Source: an uncultured Lentisphaeria bacterium
Lineage (GTDB): Bacteria > Verrucomicrobiota > Lentisphaeria > Victivallales > Victivallaceae
Direction: 5' to 3'
Length of the DNA: 39,508 nt
Assembly (NCBI GenBank): GCA_903863035.1
Contig: CAIPAT010000386.1
Location: forward strand, 1 to 39,508
The notes under the pieces are model-generated. The model saw only the letters and a list, made by a program, of their open reading frames with translations, was not told where the DNA came from and did not search any database. Positions 7,855-16,719 of this stretch are shown here, piece after piece. The stretch's first letter is position 1; every line of letters starts with the position of its first letter. The translations under genes and the position numbers were made by a program.

Positions 7855-9341
7855 AAAGTCATCCATATTTTTAACTCGCCTTCGGCAATAAGCTCATTTT
7901 CGCGGTAAACCTTGCCGTAAATAATACTCCAGTTATCAAATTTGATCTTCTTCGTGCAGATAATTTTCAGTCTGTCACCAGCCCGGCATGAACTATGTAC
8001 CAGAAAGTCTTTCACTCCGGCAAGCATTCCTCCGGAATTTGACTGTTCGCGGAAATTATTGCCGGCGGCCATGGTCTGGGCGATCATCTCAATATAGGCA
8101 GACTCAACCATTTTGCCATCGGAATCTAGAAACTGGGTTTCCGGCGCTATCTTAACCGAAGCGACGAATATTTTCTCACCAACTTCATCTAGAGTATCTA
8201 TCAATTGCATCGGAGTTTTATGCGGGATAAGCCCGGCCGCATCCACCGGCAATGTCTGTATCGGATGTTTATTGCTGTCGCCCCGCCAGCACAGCGGATC
8301 GGAGGCCAGCCAGTCGCCGGTCAGTTGATAGGCTGTGCCGCGGCAACCGTAGCACTCGTCAGCGAGTTCGCACGCTCCGCACGGCGCTTTGATGGTGTTC
8401 AGATGATTACGCAGATCCTGAATGATTTCGCTGCCGCGGATTATCTCCCGCAGCGGTGTTTCGCGAATGTTGCCTACCGGTACATCAATACCGACACAAG
8501 GAAAAACGTTCCCGGTACTGGTGACCAGACAGGAATACTGATGCCGCAGACAGCGGTCACCTACCAGAGGCGGCCGCGGTTCCCAGTTATATCCGTATTC
8601 CCGGTCAAGCGCCGATAACTTTTCAAAGACGTTGCGAATCTCTTCGGATGACAGTTGCAGCCAGGCGTTTTCAACGGCATTGCCCTGCGGGGTGATAACC
8701 TCGAAATATGGTATGATATGGCGGTCGCGCAGATAGCGCCACAACTCTTCCATTTCACCTAGATTGGCACGGCACATGATGGTACTGACCGCCAATAGTT
8801 CATTATCCCGGGCATAGCCGGCGGCCATGGCATTCTCCAGCGCCTGCATGGCATTTTTCAGACCATCGGCCCGGCCGGTAAGCATTGCCTGTACATCCTC
8901 CTTGAAAGAGTTAAGCTTAAGCACCAGTCTGACATTAGCTTTAAAAAGCCTGTCTGCTGTTTCAGCTGTCAGCAATGAACCGTTGGAGAACAGCTCAACA
9001 GACATGCCGAGTGATGAGATGTAAGCTATCAGCTCAAAAATACGGGGGTAGATCAACGGTTCGCCACCCAGGACAATTACCCGTTCAGCCCCGAGTTCTC
9101 CGGCCTGTTTTACCACACTGGCGAGTTCATTGTAACTAAGCTCTCCGGCCGGTACGTCATTGCTGCCGGCATAGCAGTACGGGCAGCGGTAATTACAGCT
9201 TAAAGTAGGTTCTATTTCGATGCTCAAAAGACGATTGGCCGCGGCCGTCTGCCGGATCAGCTCCAGAGAATATGACGGAGAGAATGAAGGGAATGCACCC
9301 TCGGCAACGGGAATGCATGGATTGTTGACATGTTCATTCAT
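7851..9341 (-). CDS. Radical SAM/SPASM enzyme fused to an ApeP-like dehydratase (hot-dog) domain
   Basis: This 496-residue two-domain protein starts with a radical SAM TIM-barrel carrying the cluster motif C49-NYR-C53-PY-C56. Strand 2 contains VIVLGGEPLIYP. A SPASM-type Cys-rich region follows (RCLRHQYSC...FPCVGID...CGACELADECYGCRG) and would bind auxiliary Fe-S clusters. Residues ~372-496 form a separate hot-dog domain of the ApeP/FabZ-related type (IPHKTPMQLIDTL; ESAYIEMIAQTMAAG). The reaction is unknown: the fusion suggests the radical chemistry acts on an ACP-bound chain at the dehydration stage. It follows the acyl ligase by 3 bp and overlaps the LolA-like gene as ATGA. Domain calls are firm; the coupling is inference. 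Confidence 0.88.
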   Translation of the reverse strand: MNEHVNNPCIPVAEGAFPSFSPSYSLELIRQTAAANRLLSIEIEPTLSCNYRCPYCYAGSNDVPAGELSYNELASVVKQAGELGAERVIVLGGEPLIYPRIFELIAYISSLGMSVELFSNGSLLTAETADRLFKANVRLVLKLNSFKEDVQAMLTGRADGLKNAMQALENAMAAGYARDNELLAVSTIMCRANLGEMEELWRYLRDRHIIPYFEVITPQGNAVENAWLQLSSEEIRNVFEKLSALDREYGYNWEPRPPLVGDRCLRHQYSCLVTSTGNVFPCVGIDVPVGNIRETPLREIIRGSEIIQDLRNHLNTIKAPCGACELADECYGCRGTAYQLTGDWLASDPLCWRGDSNKHPIQTLPVDAAGLIPHKTPMQLIDTLDEVGEKIFVASVKIAPETQFLDSDGKMVESAYIEMIAQTMAAGNNFREQSNSGGMLAGVKDFLVHSSCRAGDRLKIICTKKIKFDNWSIIYGKVYRENELIAEGELKIWMTL

Positions 9342-9344
9342 TAA

Positions 9345-10673
9345 TCAATTATCTCCTGAGTGCTCATGCCGGGTCTCTTTGTCGTCAACGATGAAAAAGC
9401 GTACCGGTTTACGTGACGCACCAGGGAATATTTGCTGGCATACTTGCTCGTACGGTTTGATGGCTACAGGCAGGCGCACTCGTGCGGTTGCCGCAATCCG
9501 GTTGCTGAGCGTCTCCACGGTCAGCGTACTGTCGCTGCTGATGGAGACGGTGACTTCCGCCTGTGTCAGGTGACCGTCGTGCGATTGCGCGATGATGTAG
9601 TAGTCAATAATTCCCGGCAGGGCTTCGAGACAGGAAAAGACCGTTTCCGGATAGACTGTCGTACCGCTGATTTTCATCATCTGCTGTTTGCGCCCGGCGA
9701 TAGGACCGAGACGCGGGGTGGAGCGGCCGCAGGCACATTTTTCGTCGAAGTACTGACTGATGTCTCCGGTCTTAAAGCGGAGTAACGGCATTCCTTCCAT
9801 TTGTAATGGAGTAATCACAACTTCGCCCTGTTCGCCGGGACCGCACTGGTTTCCGTTATCGTCAATTATCTCAAGAATGGCAAGGTCATGGTGCAAATGT
9901 CCGCCGCAGCCGGCTTCGCAATCACAGAATGACGTAATTGTCTCGGATGACGCATAGGTTGAATAGACTTTGGCATCCCACGCTTCTTCCAGCAGACTCC
10001 CTGCCAAGCTTAATTGACAGTTACTATTCCTGACCGGTTCGCCAATACAAATGAGCTTTTTGACAAAGCCGGGATCGATGTTTTCGGAAATCAGGAATTT
10101 TATCAGCTTTTTCAGGAATGACGGAACGCCGATGATTATACTCGGCTTAATGGCCGCAATAATTCCTGCATGACTCTCAAGCGAGTTCAAACCATTGCGG
10201 ATAACAGAGGCCCCGACAGCCCGGGCTCCCTCGCGATAGGCAAGGCCGGCAATAAAACAGCGATCCATGGTGCAGGTCAGCAAAATCTTGTCCAGAGGGG
10301 TCATCCCGCAGGCCATGAAAGCCTTTTGTTCATTGTAGGCCAGACGCCGCAGATCATTCTCGGTATAGACGATTGGAAGCGGCGCTCCGGTGGTTCCGGA
10401 AGAAAAAGAGATATCACGAATGTCGCACTCCGGAGCGGCGACAAAATAATTGATGTTTTCGGACAGATCGTCCTTGCTGGTAAATGGCATAGAGGAGAGA
10501 ATATCAAAACTGTTTGCGGCTGTCGCGACGGGGACATGATTGCACATTTTCGCGTAATATGGTGATTTTTCGCGGCAGTATTCAATGTGTTCCGCCAATA
10601 GCTGAGCCTGTTCATCACGAATTACGTCGCGGTTCAGAAACTCCCGTTGCCGGTTATATTTAAACTGTCTCAT
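9345..10673 (-). CDS. Phenylacetate-CoA ligase-like AMP-forming acyl ligase
   Basis: This 442-residue member of the PaaK branch of the adenylate-forming superfamily would activate a carboxylate as acyl-AMP for transfer to CoA or ACP. The P-loop-like motif DISFSSGTTGAPLPI lies near residue 90, YASSET is the A5-type motif, and RFKTGDIS followed by a Cys-rich CDCEAGCG...CACGRSTPR segment is typical of PaaK relatives. No phenylacetate-degradation genes are nearby, so the substrate is more likely an aromatic or fatty starter for the cluster. ATG overlaps the PlsC stop as ATGA. It is distinct from the second ligase at 13873. Confidence 0.85.
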   Translation of the reverse strand: MRQFKYNRQREFLNRDVIRDEQAQLLAEHIEYCREKSPYYAKMCNHVPVATAANSFDILSSMPFTSKDDLSENINYFVAAPECDIRDISFSSGTTGAPLPIVYTENDLRRLAYNEQKAFMACGMTPLDKILLTCTMDRCFIAGLAYREGARAVGASVIRNGLNSLESHAGIIAAIKPSIIIGVPSFLKKLIKFLISENIDPGFVKKLICIGEPVRNSNCQLSLAGSLLEEAWDAKVYSTYASSETITSFCDCEAGCGGHLHHDLAILEIIDDNGNQCGPGEQGEVVITPLQMEGMPLLRFKTGDISQYFDEKCACGRSTPRLGPIAGRKQQMMKISGTTVYPETVFSCLEALPGIIDYYIIAQSHDGHLTQAEVTVSISSDSTLTVETLSNRIAATARVRLPVAIKPYEQVCQQIFPGASRKPVRFFIVDDKETRHEHSGDN

Positions 10674-11434
10674 TCATTACTCGCTTTTTCCAGTTCCGCA
10701 ATTTTTGCGGCCATCTGTTTTCTGACGTAAACTTTCAGTTGAAACGGGGTCCAGCCGGCAAATCGTTCCGGATTCACGGCCGGCAGTTTATATAATCTGA
10801 CGGAGCCGGGGCTGACTACAAACTGGCGGTTCACCACTTTCTCCGTCCCCAATATTATAAATGGATATACCGGGCAGTTAATCTTAGCTGCCAGCCTGAA
10901 CAAAGTACCATGGAACTGTCCCATTTCGCTGTTCAAGGATCTGGTCCCTTCCGGAAATCCTACAACGGATATATTATTCTTCAAGATATCGTTTGACGCA
11001 CGGTCTAAAAAGTCATCAAACGCAATTTTACTTATATTGTAATAACCGCCGCATTTGGCAAGAACTCCGAAAAACGGCAGCTTAAACGGCCATTCACCTG
11101 CTATCTGCACCAGATCGCCCGGCCACATGCCGAACATGAACGCGTCTGAGCCTGAACGGTGATTAGCAACAACGACACCGGCAGACGTTTCATTCGGAGC
11201 CAGATCGTAATACTCAACTTTGATAAACGGATAGCTGGATGCCCTGATTACAAACTTGCCGTAGAATCTTATCAGATTCCGCCATTTTTTATATCGCGCC
11301 GCCGAAGAGATAAACGGCATTGTCACAATTCCCGGGATGCCGACAAACAGACAGTATATTACTGTTGCAAATACAAATCGCACATAGAAGAGGACGCTGA
11401 ATAAACGCAATCGGAATCCAGGAGATGAACCCAT
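10670..11434 (-). CDS. PlsC-type 1-acyl-glycerol-phosphate acyltransferase
   Basis: This 254-residue membrane-associated LPLAT acyltransferase would transfer an acyl group from ACP or CoA to a lipid hydroxyl. An N-terminal hydrophobic segment is followed by the catalytic HX4D motif, N91-H92-RSGS-D97, and the phosphate-binding FPEGTRS near residue 159. Length is normal. It lies 15 bp after an ACP gene and overlaps the acyl ligase by ATGA. In the cluster it may attach the polyene chain to glycerol-phosphate or a glycolipid, alongside the LpxL-like and condensation-like acyltransferases. The acceptor cannot be read from sequence. Confidence 0.88.
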   Translation of the reverse strand: MGSSPGFRLRLFSVLFYVRFVFATVIYCLFVGIPGIVTMPFISSAARYKKWRNLIRFYGKFVIRASSYPFIKVEYYDLAPNETSAGVVVANHRSGSDAFMFGMWPGDLVQIAGEWPFKLPFFGVLAKCGGYYNISKIAFDDFLDRASNDILKNNISVVGFPEGTRSLNSEMGQFHGTLFRLAAKINCPVYPFIILGTEKVVNRQFVVSPGSVRLYKLPAVNPERFAGWTPFQLKVYVRKQMAAKIAELEKASNE

Positions 11435-11449
11435 TTGTAATCGTTTCCT

Positions 11450-11737
11450 CTATTTATGTCCATCGATTATTTTATTCATTTCATCTGGTTGTTCTTTGAT
11501 TATTTTATTCATTACATTACATACATCGCCGAATGTGCGGATGCTTTTGATTTCCGAATATTTGCGCAGATCAATTTTAAACACGCGCTGAAGCCCGACA
11601 ATCAGGTCAACAATATCCAGACTGTCCAGTCCAAGATCGTCAAACAGCAGCTTATCATCTTGAATGATGTTTTCATCCAGTTCAAAATTTTTGACAAAAA
11701 CTTCTTTGATTTTACTTCTTATATCGCTGTCGGTCAT
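11450..11737 (-). CDS. Acyl carrier protein 1
   Basis: This 95-residue ACP carries the phosphopantetheine site Ser39 in LGLDSLDIVDL, the canonical DSL motif. It has the expected acidic helix II and an unusually polar Asp/Lys C-terminal tail. It is predicted to hold the growing acyl chain for the cluster ketosynthases. It lies between a ketosynthase and PlsC. The Shine-Dalgarno (GAGG) sits inside one arm of an inverted repeat (11747-11790), which could tune its translation. Confidence 0.92.
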   Translation of the reverse strand: MTDSDIRSKIKEVFVKNFELDENIIQDDKLLFDDLGLDSLDIVDLIVGLQRVFKIDLRKYSEIKSIRTFGDVCNVMNKIIKEQPDEMNKIIDGHK

Positions 11738-11746
11738 TTAGCTACT

Positions 11747-11790
11747 ACCTCATTATTATCTCATCAGGAACACATTATATATAATGAGGT
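11747..11790 (-). promoter_or_regulatory. Inverted repeat that overlaps the ACP 1 ribosome-binding site
   Basis: A perfect 10-bp inverted repeat (ACCTCATTAT / ATAATGAGGT) with a 24-base loop lies between the ketosynthase stop and the ACP start. On the minus strand the 3' arm contains the GAGG Shine-Dalgarno of the ACP gene, so folding would occlude the ribosome-binding site. There is no T-run, so it is not a classic terminator. It could also be a processing site separating ACP mRNA from the ketosynthase message. Confidence 0.4.
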
Positions 11791-11827
11791 TAATATATTA
11801 TCGAAAGCCGAAAAATCAACCTTCGGT

Positions 11828-13057
11828 CTAAGCATTAAATCTTCTGCAAACGAGCACGGCGTTGATTCCGCCGAACGCAAAACAGTTTTTGATGAAACAG
11901 TTGATTTCCGCTAAAGTCTGCTGCCGGATGTGGTTCAGTCCCGAACAATCTTCCGCCGGTTGTTCCAGGTTCCGCGTCGGATAGATGACGCCATCGCGCA
12001 TCATCATCAAACAAGCCGCCAACTCAATGGCGCCCGATGCTCCCATCGTATGTCCAAGTCCTCCTTTGAGACTGCTCACCGGAACCCTGCCGCCGAAGAC
12101 CTGGCGCAGCGCTTCGGCTTCAGACGCATCTCCCTGGACCGTTCCGGTCGCATGGGCGCTGACATAGTCGATTTCGCGGGGAGAAATGCCGGCGTCATGC
12201 AGCGCGGCATTGATGCAATCGCGGATGGCGCTTGAGTCGGACTGGCTGATATGACTGCCGCTGGCGGATGTATTGTAGCCGACTACCTCGCCGAGGATGG
12301 AGGCGTTACGCGCCAGAGCGCTGTCCAGCGACTCAAGAACAATCACTCCGGCGCCTTCGCCGCATACAAGACCGTCGCGCCGCGCATCGAACGGGCGCGA
12401 GGCGGTCTCCGGATCATCGTTACGGGAAGGGGGCGCTGCCGCAAATATAGATTCGAAGGAACCGACTACCATGGAATTAACCTCTTCAGCACCGCCGCAG
12501 AATGCCATGTCAAGGATGCCGCCCCGGATCAGTTGAAAACCTAGACCGATGGCCTGCATCGAAGAGGCGCACGCAGCCGAAGGACTGAGCACACTGCCGC
12601 GAATGCCGAGCATCTGCGCTACGTTCATTGCCACGGTATGGGAGGCGCATTTGAAAAATTGCATGCCGGAAACGGAGCTCATATTTTTTTCAGTAAAGAT
12701 AGTATCAAAAGTGCCGTACAGTTCACTGGCGCTGCCCATTGTGGAACTCATTATGCAACCGGCACGCGGACCAGTAATCATTGCCGGCGTTGCTCCGCAG
12801 TGCTCAACCGCTTCAAGCGCGGCAAGTGCTCCCAGATGGGCAACCCGCCCCATGGAACGACGATGCAGGCGGGGAATTACATTGATATTGTATTCCCCGG
12901 CACAGGCTGCAATTTTGCTTTGCAGCCCGTTGCATTTCAGCAGTTCATCCACCCGGCAGATGCCGGAGCGATTTTGTTCCAATCCTTTTTGCAGCGAATC
13001 AGCGCCAAATCCGAAACTGCTGTTGATTCCATATCCTGTTATTACCACTCTGCTCAT
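11828..13057 (-). CDS. Beta-ketoacyl-ACP synthase, FabF type
   Basis: This 409-residue full-length KASII-type ketosynthase has a complete triad: Cys163 in SAACASS, His302 in SAHATGT and His336 in GLGHT, with Lys331. Length and motifs match FabF closely, more so than the ketosynthase at 2297. It would carry out decarboxylative Claisen condensation with malonyl-ACP. It starts 33 bp after the methyltransferase stop and is followed after 90 bp by ACP 1, the usual ACP/ketosynthase pairing. Three active ketosynthases in one operon imply either division of labour by chain length or heterodimers with the Cys-less homologues at 17776 and 23312. Confidence 0.93.
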   Translation of the reverse strand: MSRVVITGYGINSSFGFGADSLQKGLEQNRSGICRVDELLKCNGLQSKIAACAGEYNINVIPRLHRRSMGRVAHLGALAALEAVEHCGATPAMITGPRAGCIMSSTMGSASELYGTFDTIFTEKNMSSVSGMQFFKCASHTVAMNVAQMLGIRGSVLSPSAACASSMQAIGLGFQLIRGGILDMAFCGGAEEVNSMVVGSFESIFAAAPPSRNDDPETASRPFDARRDGLVCGEGAGVIVLESLDSALARNASILGEVVGYNTSASGSHISQSDSSAIRDCINAALHDAGISPREIDYVSAHATGTVQGDASEAEALRQVFGGRVPVSSLKGGLGHTMGASGAIELAACLMMMRDGVIYPTRNLEQPAEDCSGLNHIRQQTLAEINCFIKNCFAFGGINAVLVCRRFNA

Positions 13058-13090
13058 AAAAACCTCAATTATTATAAATGGTTAATCATC

Positions 13091-13876
13091 TTATCGCCTG
13101 GGACAACCGGTTAAATATACCACTTTGCCAGTCCGGAGAAAGTTCAATTTTGAACCGCATTCCCATTCATAAGCGCTGTCCGGAAACTTGTCAATGATCG
13201 CTTTCAGCTCCTCTGGCGAATAGCCATTCCAACGCGAAATTATTGAGTCTGTCAGCAGCGCCAGCGGAATTGCGGGAATAATATATGTCCAGAACATTTT
13301 CCCCCATGAAAAAGGTCCGGTGAACGGCATCATGATAAATATATGCGGGATCAGCAGAATAAACAACGGTATGGCGCGGAACGGATCCCGGCAGGAGTAA
13401 TCAAACAGGCCGATTGCGCAATTGTCTTTACGGGCGCGGTTGATTATCGTCTCCAGTTCATCCGGCGAAAAGTGGTGCATGGCGGAAAACATCAGTCTCA
13501 GTTCCGGCCCGTCAAACGGCGGATTCAGCGCATCGACGGAGGAGGCAAGATAACCGACAGCGCCGCCGGAGCGCCCGGCGATCCGCTCAAACGCATCCAG
13601 ATTCGGATATTTGTCGGTGAGTTCCACCCCGCTGACAGCGATGTCGTTTTTATACAGATAGTCTAGCAGTGACAGCAGATATCCTGATCCGCCAGAACAA
13701 AGATCGCGCAGTTTGCAAAGTCCGCTTTTTTGCATCATTCCGGCAATCAGCGGAAAAACCGGATCATATTGAAAAAACCAGGTCGCAAAGCAGGAAAGAA
13801 AATCTGTCATTCCCCGCCGCCAGGCATCGGGAAACCAGTCATAATCATGTATTTCCTTGAAACGCCGGTGTGTCAT
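13091..13876 (-). CDS. SAM-dependent methyltransferase, class I
   Basis: This protein of about 261 residues has a Rossmann methyltransferase core. Motif I is LRDLCSGGSGYLLSLLDYL, an acidic end of strand 2 follows in GVELTDKYPN, and motif IV-like LRLMFSAMHHFSPDEL comes next. A hydrophobic, TM-like segment (IPLFILLIPHIFIMMPF) suggests membrane association. The start is placed at ATG 13876 because it gives an ATGA overlap with the ligase and has GGAG nine bases upstream; a longer frame to 13930 exists. Aryl-polyene clusters often encode a methyltransferase for O- or C-methylation of the head group. That role is inferred here, as no aromatic-forming enzyme is encoded. Confidence 0.8.
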   Translation of the reverse strand: MTHRRFKEIHDYDWFPDAWRRGMTDFLSCFATWFFQYDPVFPLIAGMMQKSGLCKLRDLCSGGSGYLLSLLDYLYKNDIAVSGVELTDKYPNLDAFERIAGRSGGAVGYLASSVDALNPPFDGPELRLMFSAMHHFSPDELETIINRARKDNCAIGLFDYSCRDPFRAIPLFILLIPHIFIMMPFTGPFSWGKMFWTYIIPAIPLALLTDSIISRWNGYSPEELKAIIDKFPDSAYEWECGSKLNFLRTGKVVYLTGCPRR

Positions 13877-15351
13877 CGTTGATTTCTCCGTAAAATCTTT
13901 CCGCTGGCAGTGTGCTCGAGCGTAGCGCAAATGTTGAAGCCTTTGGGCACCTTGTAAGGAGCAAGGTTAGCATAACAGAATTTTCTCAGCTCAATAAGCA
14001 ATTCGTCATGACTTCCAGCATCAGCCTTGAAGACGATATCGGCTTGCGGCTTTTCGCCGTAAAGTGCGTCTTTAACCGGATAGACGCTAACGTCCTCTAC
14101 GGCCGGGAAGGAGCGCAAAACTTCTTCAATCTCATACGGAAAGATTTTCATTCCGGCGAAGTTGATTATGTTCTTTGACCTTCCGACAATCACCAGTTGT
14201 CCAGATTCGTCAATAACGCCAAGATCACCGGTATTGAAAAAACCGTTTTCGCAGATATCCTCACGGCGGCGGAACGGACACAGGTAGCCGTCAAACATAC
14301 CGGGGGAGCGCAGCATGATGATACCGACGCCGTTTTCGTCCGGTTCTTTAATTCGCAGTTCGCAGGATGGCAATGGCCTGCCGACGACGCCCGGCTTAAA
14401 ATCCTTCTCATCCAGATCTATGCATGGCAGACCTGCCTCGATAATACCATAAGCCTGCCGTGGACGGATGTTGAATTTAGCGTGGAACTTTTCCGCCAGG
14501 TCTCTATCCATCGGCATTGCGGTAGTTACAGCCAGGCGGGTGTGTTCAAGCATCGCAGCATTAAAGGCGGAAGATTCGCACATCAAATAATAGTGGAACG
14601 GCGACATATAGAGTAAAGTTATTTTTTCGGAGCGAAGCAGTTGCGCCATTGAAAGCACGGCGGGGGACTCGCAGATGACAATAGCTGCGCCATTCCGTAA
14701 AAACAGCAGAATGGTGACGACAAAATGATATGCCATCGCCAGCACCCAGAGCACCGTGTCATTGCTGCTGATCTTTAGTCCGGCGTTAGCGGAATCCGTG
14801 CGGCATATAACCGACTCGTGCGATATTATTACGCCTTTTGAACTGGAAGTCGTTCCCGATGTGAACCTGATGAAGGCCGGATTCAGTTCTGACAGTCCGA
14901 GAACGATGGGTGACCGGACCGCAAATTTTTGCAGGATAATTTCATCGCCGGCGCAAGTGAACTGTTGCATTTCCCGCGTCACCTGCCAGCCGTCCGGCAG
15001 CGTCGCCGTCGAGATTAAAGCATCCGCGCTGACTTGTTCGCAAATATCCTTGACTTCCGATCCCGGCAGAGTAAATGAGACCGGGATCTGCACTGCGCCG
15101 ATTTTCAGGAGCGCCAGTGCCAGGACAATATGGGAGGTGGAATCGGGACAACCCAGCGCGATGCGGTCATCCGCCCGTATGCCGCAGGACGTAAGAATAG
15201 ATGCCGTTTCCACAGCCTGTTTTAAGAGTGCGCCATAAGTTGTTTTGATACCGCGATATACTACCGCTGTTTTACCAAGTCTCGCCGAGTTTTCCTCAGA
15301 TATGACGCTGTAAATGTTCAAGCTTTTTTTCAATGCTACTCCTTGTACCAT
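13873..15351 (-). CDS. AMP-dependent acyl-CoA/acyl-ACP ligase (ApeH-like)
   Basis: This adenylate-forming ligase of about 492 residues has motif A3 FTSGTTSSSKGVIISH, A5-like YGIIEAG, FNTGDLG, VGRSKNIINFAGMKIFPYEIEE and the C-terminal catalytic Lys in ASGKILRR, all present. It activates a carboxylic acid as acyl-AMP, probably the starter unit for the ketosynthase line, as ApeH does in aryl-polyene loci. The start is uncertain: ATG 15351 has AGGGG at suitable spacing, while a TTG at 15333 follows a perfect AAGGAG; a longer frame reaches 15393. It overlaps the methyltransferase as ATGA. Two unrelated ligases in one operon suggest two different acids are incorporated. Confidence 0.88.
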   Translation of the reverse strand: MVQGVALKKSLNIYSVISEENSARLGKTAVVYRGIKTTYGALLKQAVETASILTSCGIRADDRIALGCPDSTSHIVLALALLKIGAVQIPVSFTLPGSEVKDICEQVSADALISTATLPDGWQVTREMQQFTCAGDEIILQKFAVRSPIVLGLSELNPAFIRFTSGTTSSSKGVIISHESVICRTDSANAGLKISSNDTVLWVLAMAYHFVVTILLFLRNGAAIVICESPAVLSMAQLLRSEKITLLYMSPFHYYLMCESSAFNAAMLEHTRLAVTTAMPMDRDLAEKFHAKFNIRPRQAYGIIEAGLPCIDLDEKDFKPGVVGRPLPSCELRIKEPDENGVGIIMLRSPGMFDGYLCPFRRREDICENGFFNTGDLGVIDESGQLVIVGRSKNIINFAGMKIFPYEIEEVLRSFPAVEDVSVYPVKDALYGEKPQADIVFKADAGSHDELLIELRKFCYANLAPYKVPKGFNICATLEHTASGKILRRNQR

Positions 15352-15411
15352 AAGACCCCTAATATATTGGAGTGATTTAAAAATGCAAGGCATCTTTACA
15401 TGGCATTGCTT

Positions 15412-16719
15412 CTATGTTGGTTTCGCGGCTTGCGGTATGGCTGAGGCTAGTATCTCCAGTTCATCGTCATTTATGATTCCGTCTGTCCAGGACAATGTAA
15501 TATTAAGTCTTGAGCCGCGCCTGTTCATAAAAACACCCAGGCCGGGCGAAGGCGGAATCCGCGGAACATGGTAAAGCTCTTTGACTTCTTCGCCAAGCAG
15601 GGTGGCAGAGTCGAATTCCATCTGGCTGAGCAATGCGATAGCAGCGGTTCCGGCAGAGAAAGGTTTTTGAGAGAATCTGGCAATAACCGGCAGCGGCAGC
15701 GGGCGGCAGAGCAGACAGGCTTTGGACAAGCTGTATGGCAGTTTCGTTTTCATGTAATTGTAGAACAGTCCTACCTGCTGTTTCAGGCGTTCTTCGTGTG
15801 TATTGTTTGCCGATGAATACATCGGCATAATCGACCAGCGATTGAAAAACAGTTCATCGCGGCGTCCCTGCCGCAGGCTGACTGTCATTGGACATATGCA
15901 TATTGAATTGCTGCCGCCGCGGCGGCTGAAAATGCGATGCAATGCCTCCTGAATCGTTGCCACCAGAAATGGCGTCAACATCATTGGCCCTGCTTCGATG
16001 TCGGCACGTCTCGCCAGCGCTGCAAAATCAGCTTCATCCAGCTGGATAAGTATATAACGGTTAGTGTCGCCGGAATTACGGCCGAGCACAGACGGGATTC
16101 CCTGTTTCCTGATGGCCAGCTCCGAGCGATTAACGGTACGGCCGCAGGTAAATTGATGACGCCATTCATTGAGCCACGGGCCTTCAGCCGTCATGAAGTC
16201 AGAAGCATCCGGTTCCGCGCCGCGCCACAGGTCGTTCAGTACCGTGACAAGCTGCTCTCCGCCTGCCGCGTCAAACAGGCAGTGGTCAAAACTGAGCGCC
16301 AGCCGGGAGGAGCCGTCCGGCAATATCAGCAGCATGGCCGCGAGTTTCGGCATGTCAGCTTTAAACGGAGTATTGAGAAAGCCTGTCAGGTACTGATGGC
16401 AGGCCTGCTCCATGTCCGGTTCGTGTATATCAACAACGGTTAAAATATTCTTTGGCACAGTCTGGCGCGGAGCCTGCCAATAGGGGGCGAGATTGAACCA
16501 GTTGCGTCTGAGCTTTCCGGACAGCAACGGAAACATCGTCTGGAGTTTGTTCAGACATCCGCGAAGTTTTTCAGTATCGGGAGTTCCGGCGAGATGCAGG
16601 ATAATCAGAAACTGGTAATCGCCACCGGGCGCGGCCTGGCAGTTATATTGCATTCCCTGAACTATCCAGTCAATACCGCTCAGGTAGAATCTGCGCGGAT
16701 TATTCTGCCGGGTGGTCAT
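15412..16719 (-). CDS. Condensation-domain-like acyltransferase (CAT superfamily)
   Basis: This 435-residue chloramphenicol-acetyltransferase/condensation superfamily protein, like alcohol acetyltransferases and PapA-type enzymes, would form an ester or amide from an ACP- or CoA-bound acyl group. The catalytic motif appears as D145-H146-CLF-D150-A, meaning HHxxxDG with the second His and Asp kept and the first His and Gly replaced. The downstream structural motif region is SICICPMTVSLRQGRRDELFFNRWSI. The start overlaps the ACP 2 stop as ATGA, implying that ACP 2 is its acyl donor. The acceptor is unknown. Confidence 0.75.
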   Translation of the reverse strand: MTTRQNNPRRFYLSGIDWIVQGMQYNCQAAPGGDYQFLIILHLAGTPDTEKLRGCLNKLQTMFPLLSGKLRRNWFNLAPYWQAPRQTVPKNILTVVDIHEPDMEQACHQYLTGFLNTPFKADMPKLAAMLLILPDGSSRLALSFDHCLFDAAGGEQLVTVLNDLWRGAEPDASDFMTAEGPWLNEWRHQFTCGRTVNRSELAIRKQGIPSVLGRNSGDTNRYILIQLDEADFAALARRADIEAGPMMLTPFLVATIQEALHRIFSRRGGSNSICICPMTVSLRQGRRDELFFNRWSIMPMYSSANNTHEERLKQQVGLFYNYMKTKLPYSLSKACLLCRPLPLPVIARFSQKPFSAGTAAIALLSQMEFDSATLLGEEVKELYHVPRIPPSPGLGVFMNRRGSRLNITLSWTDGIINDDELEILASAIPQAAKPT

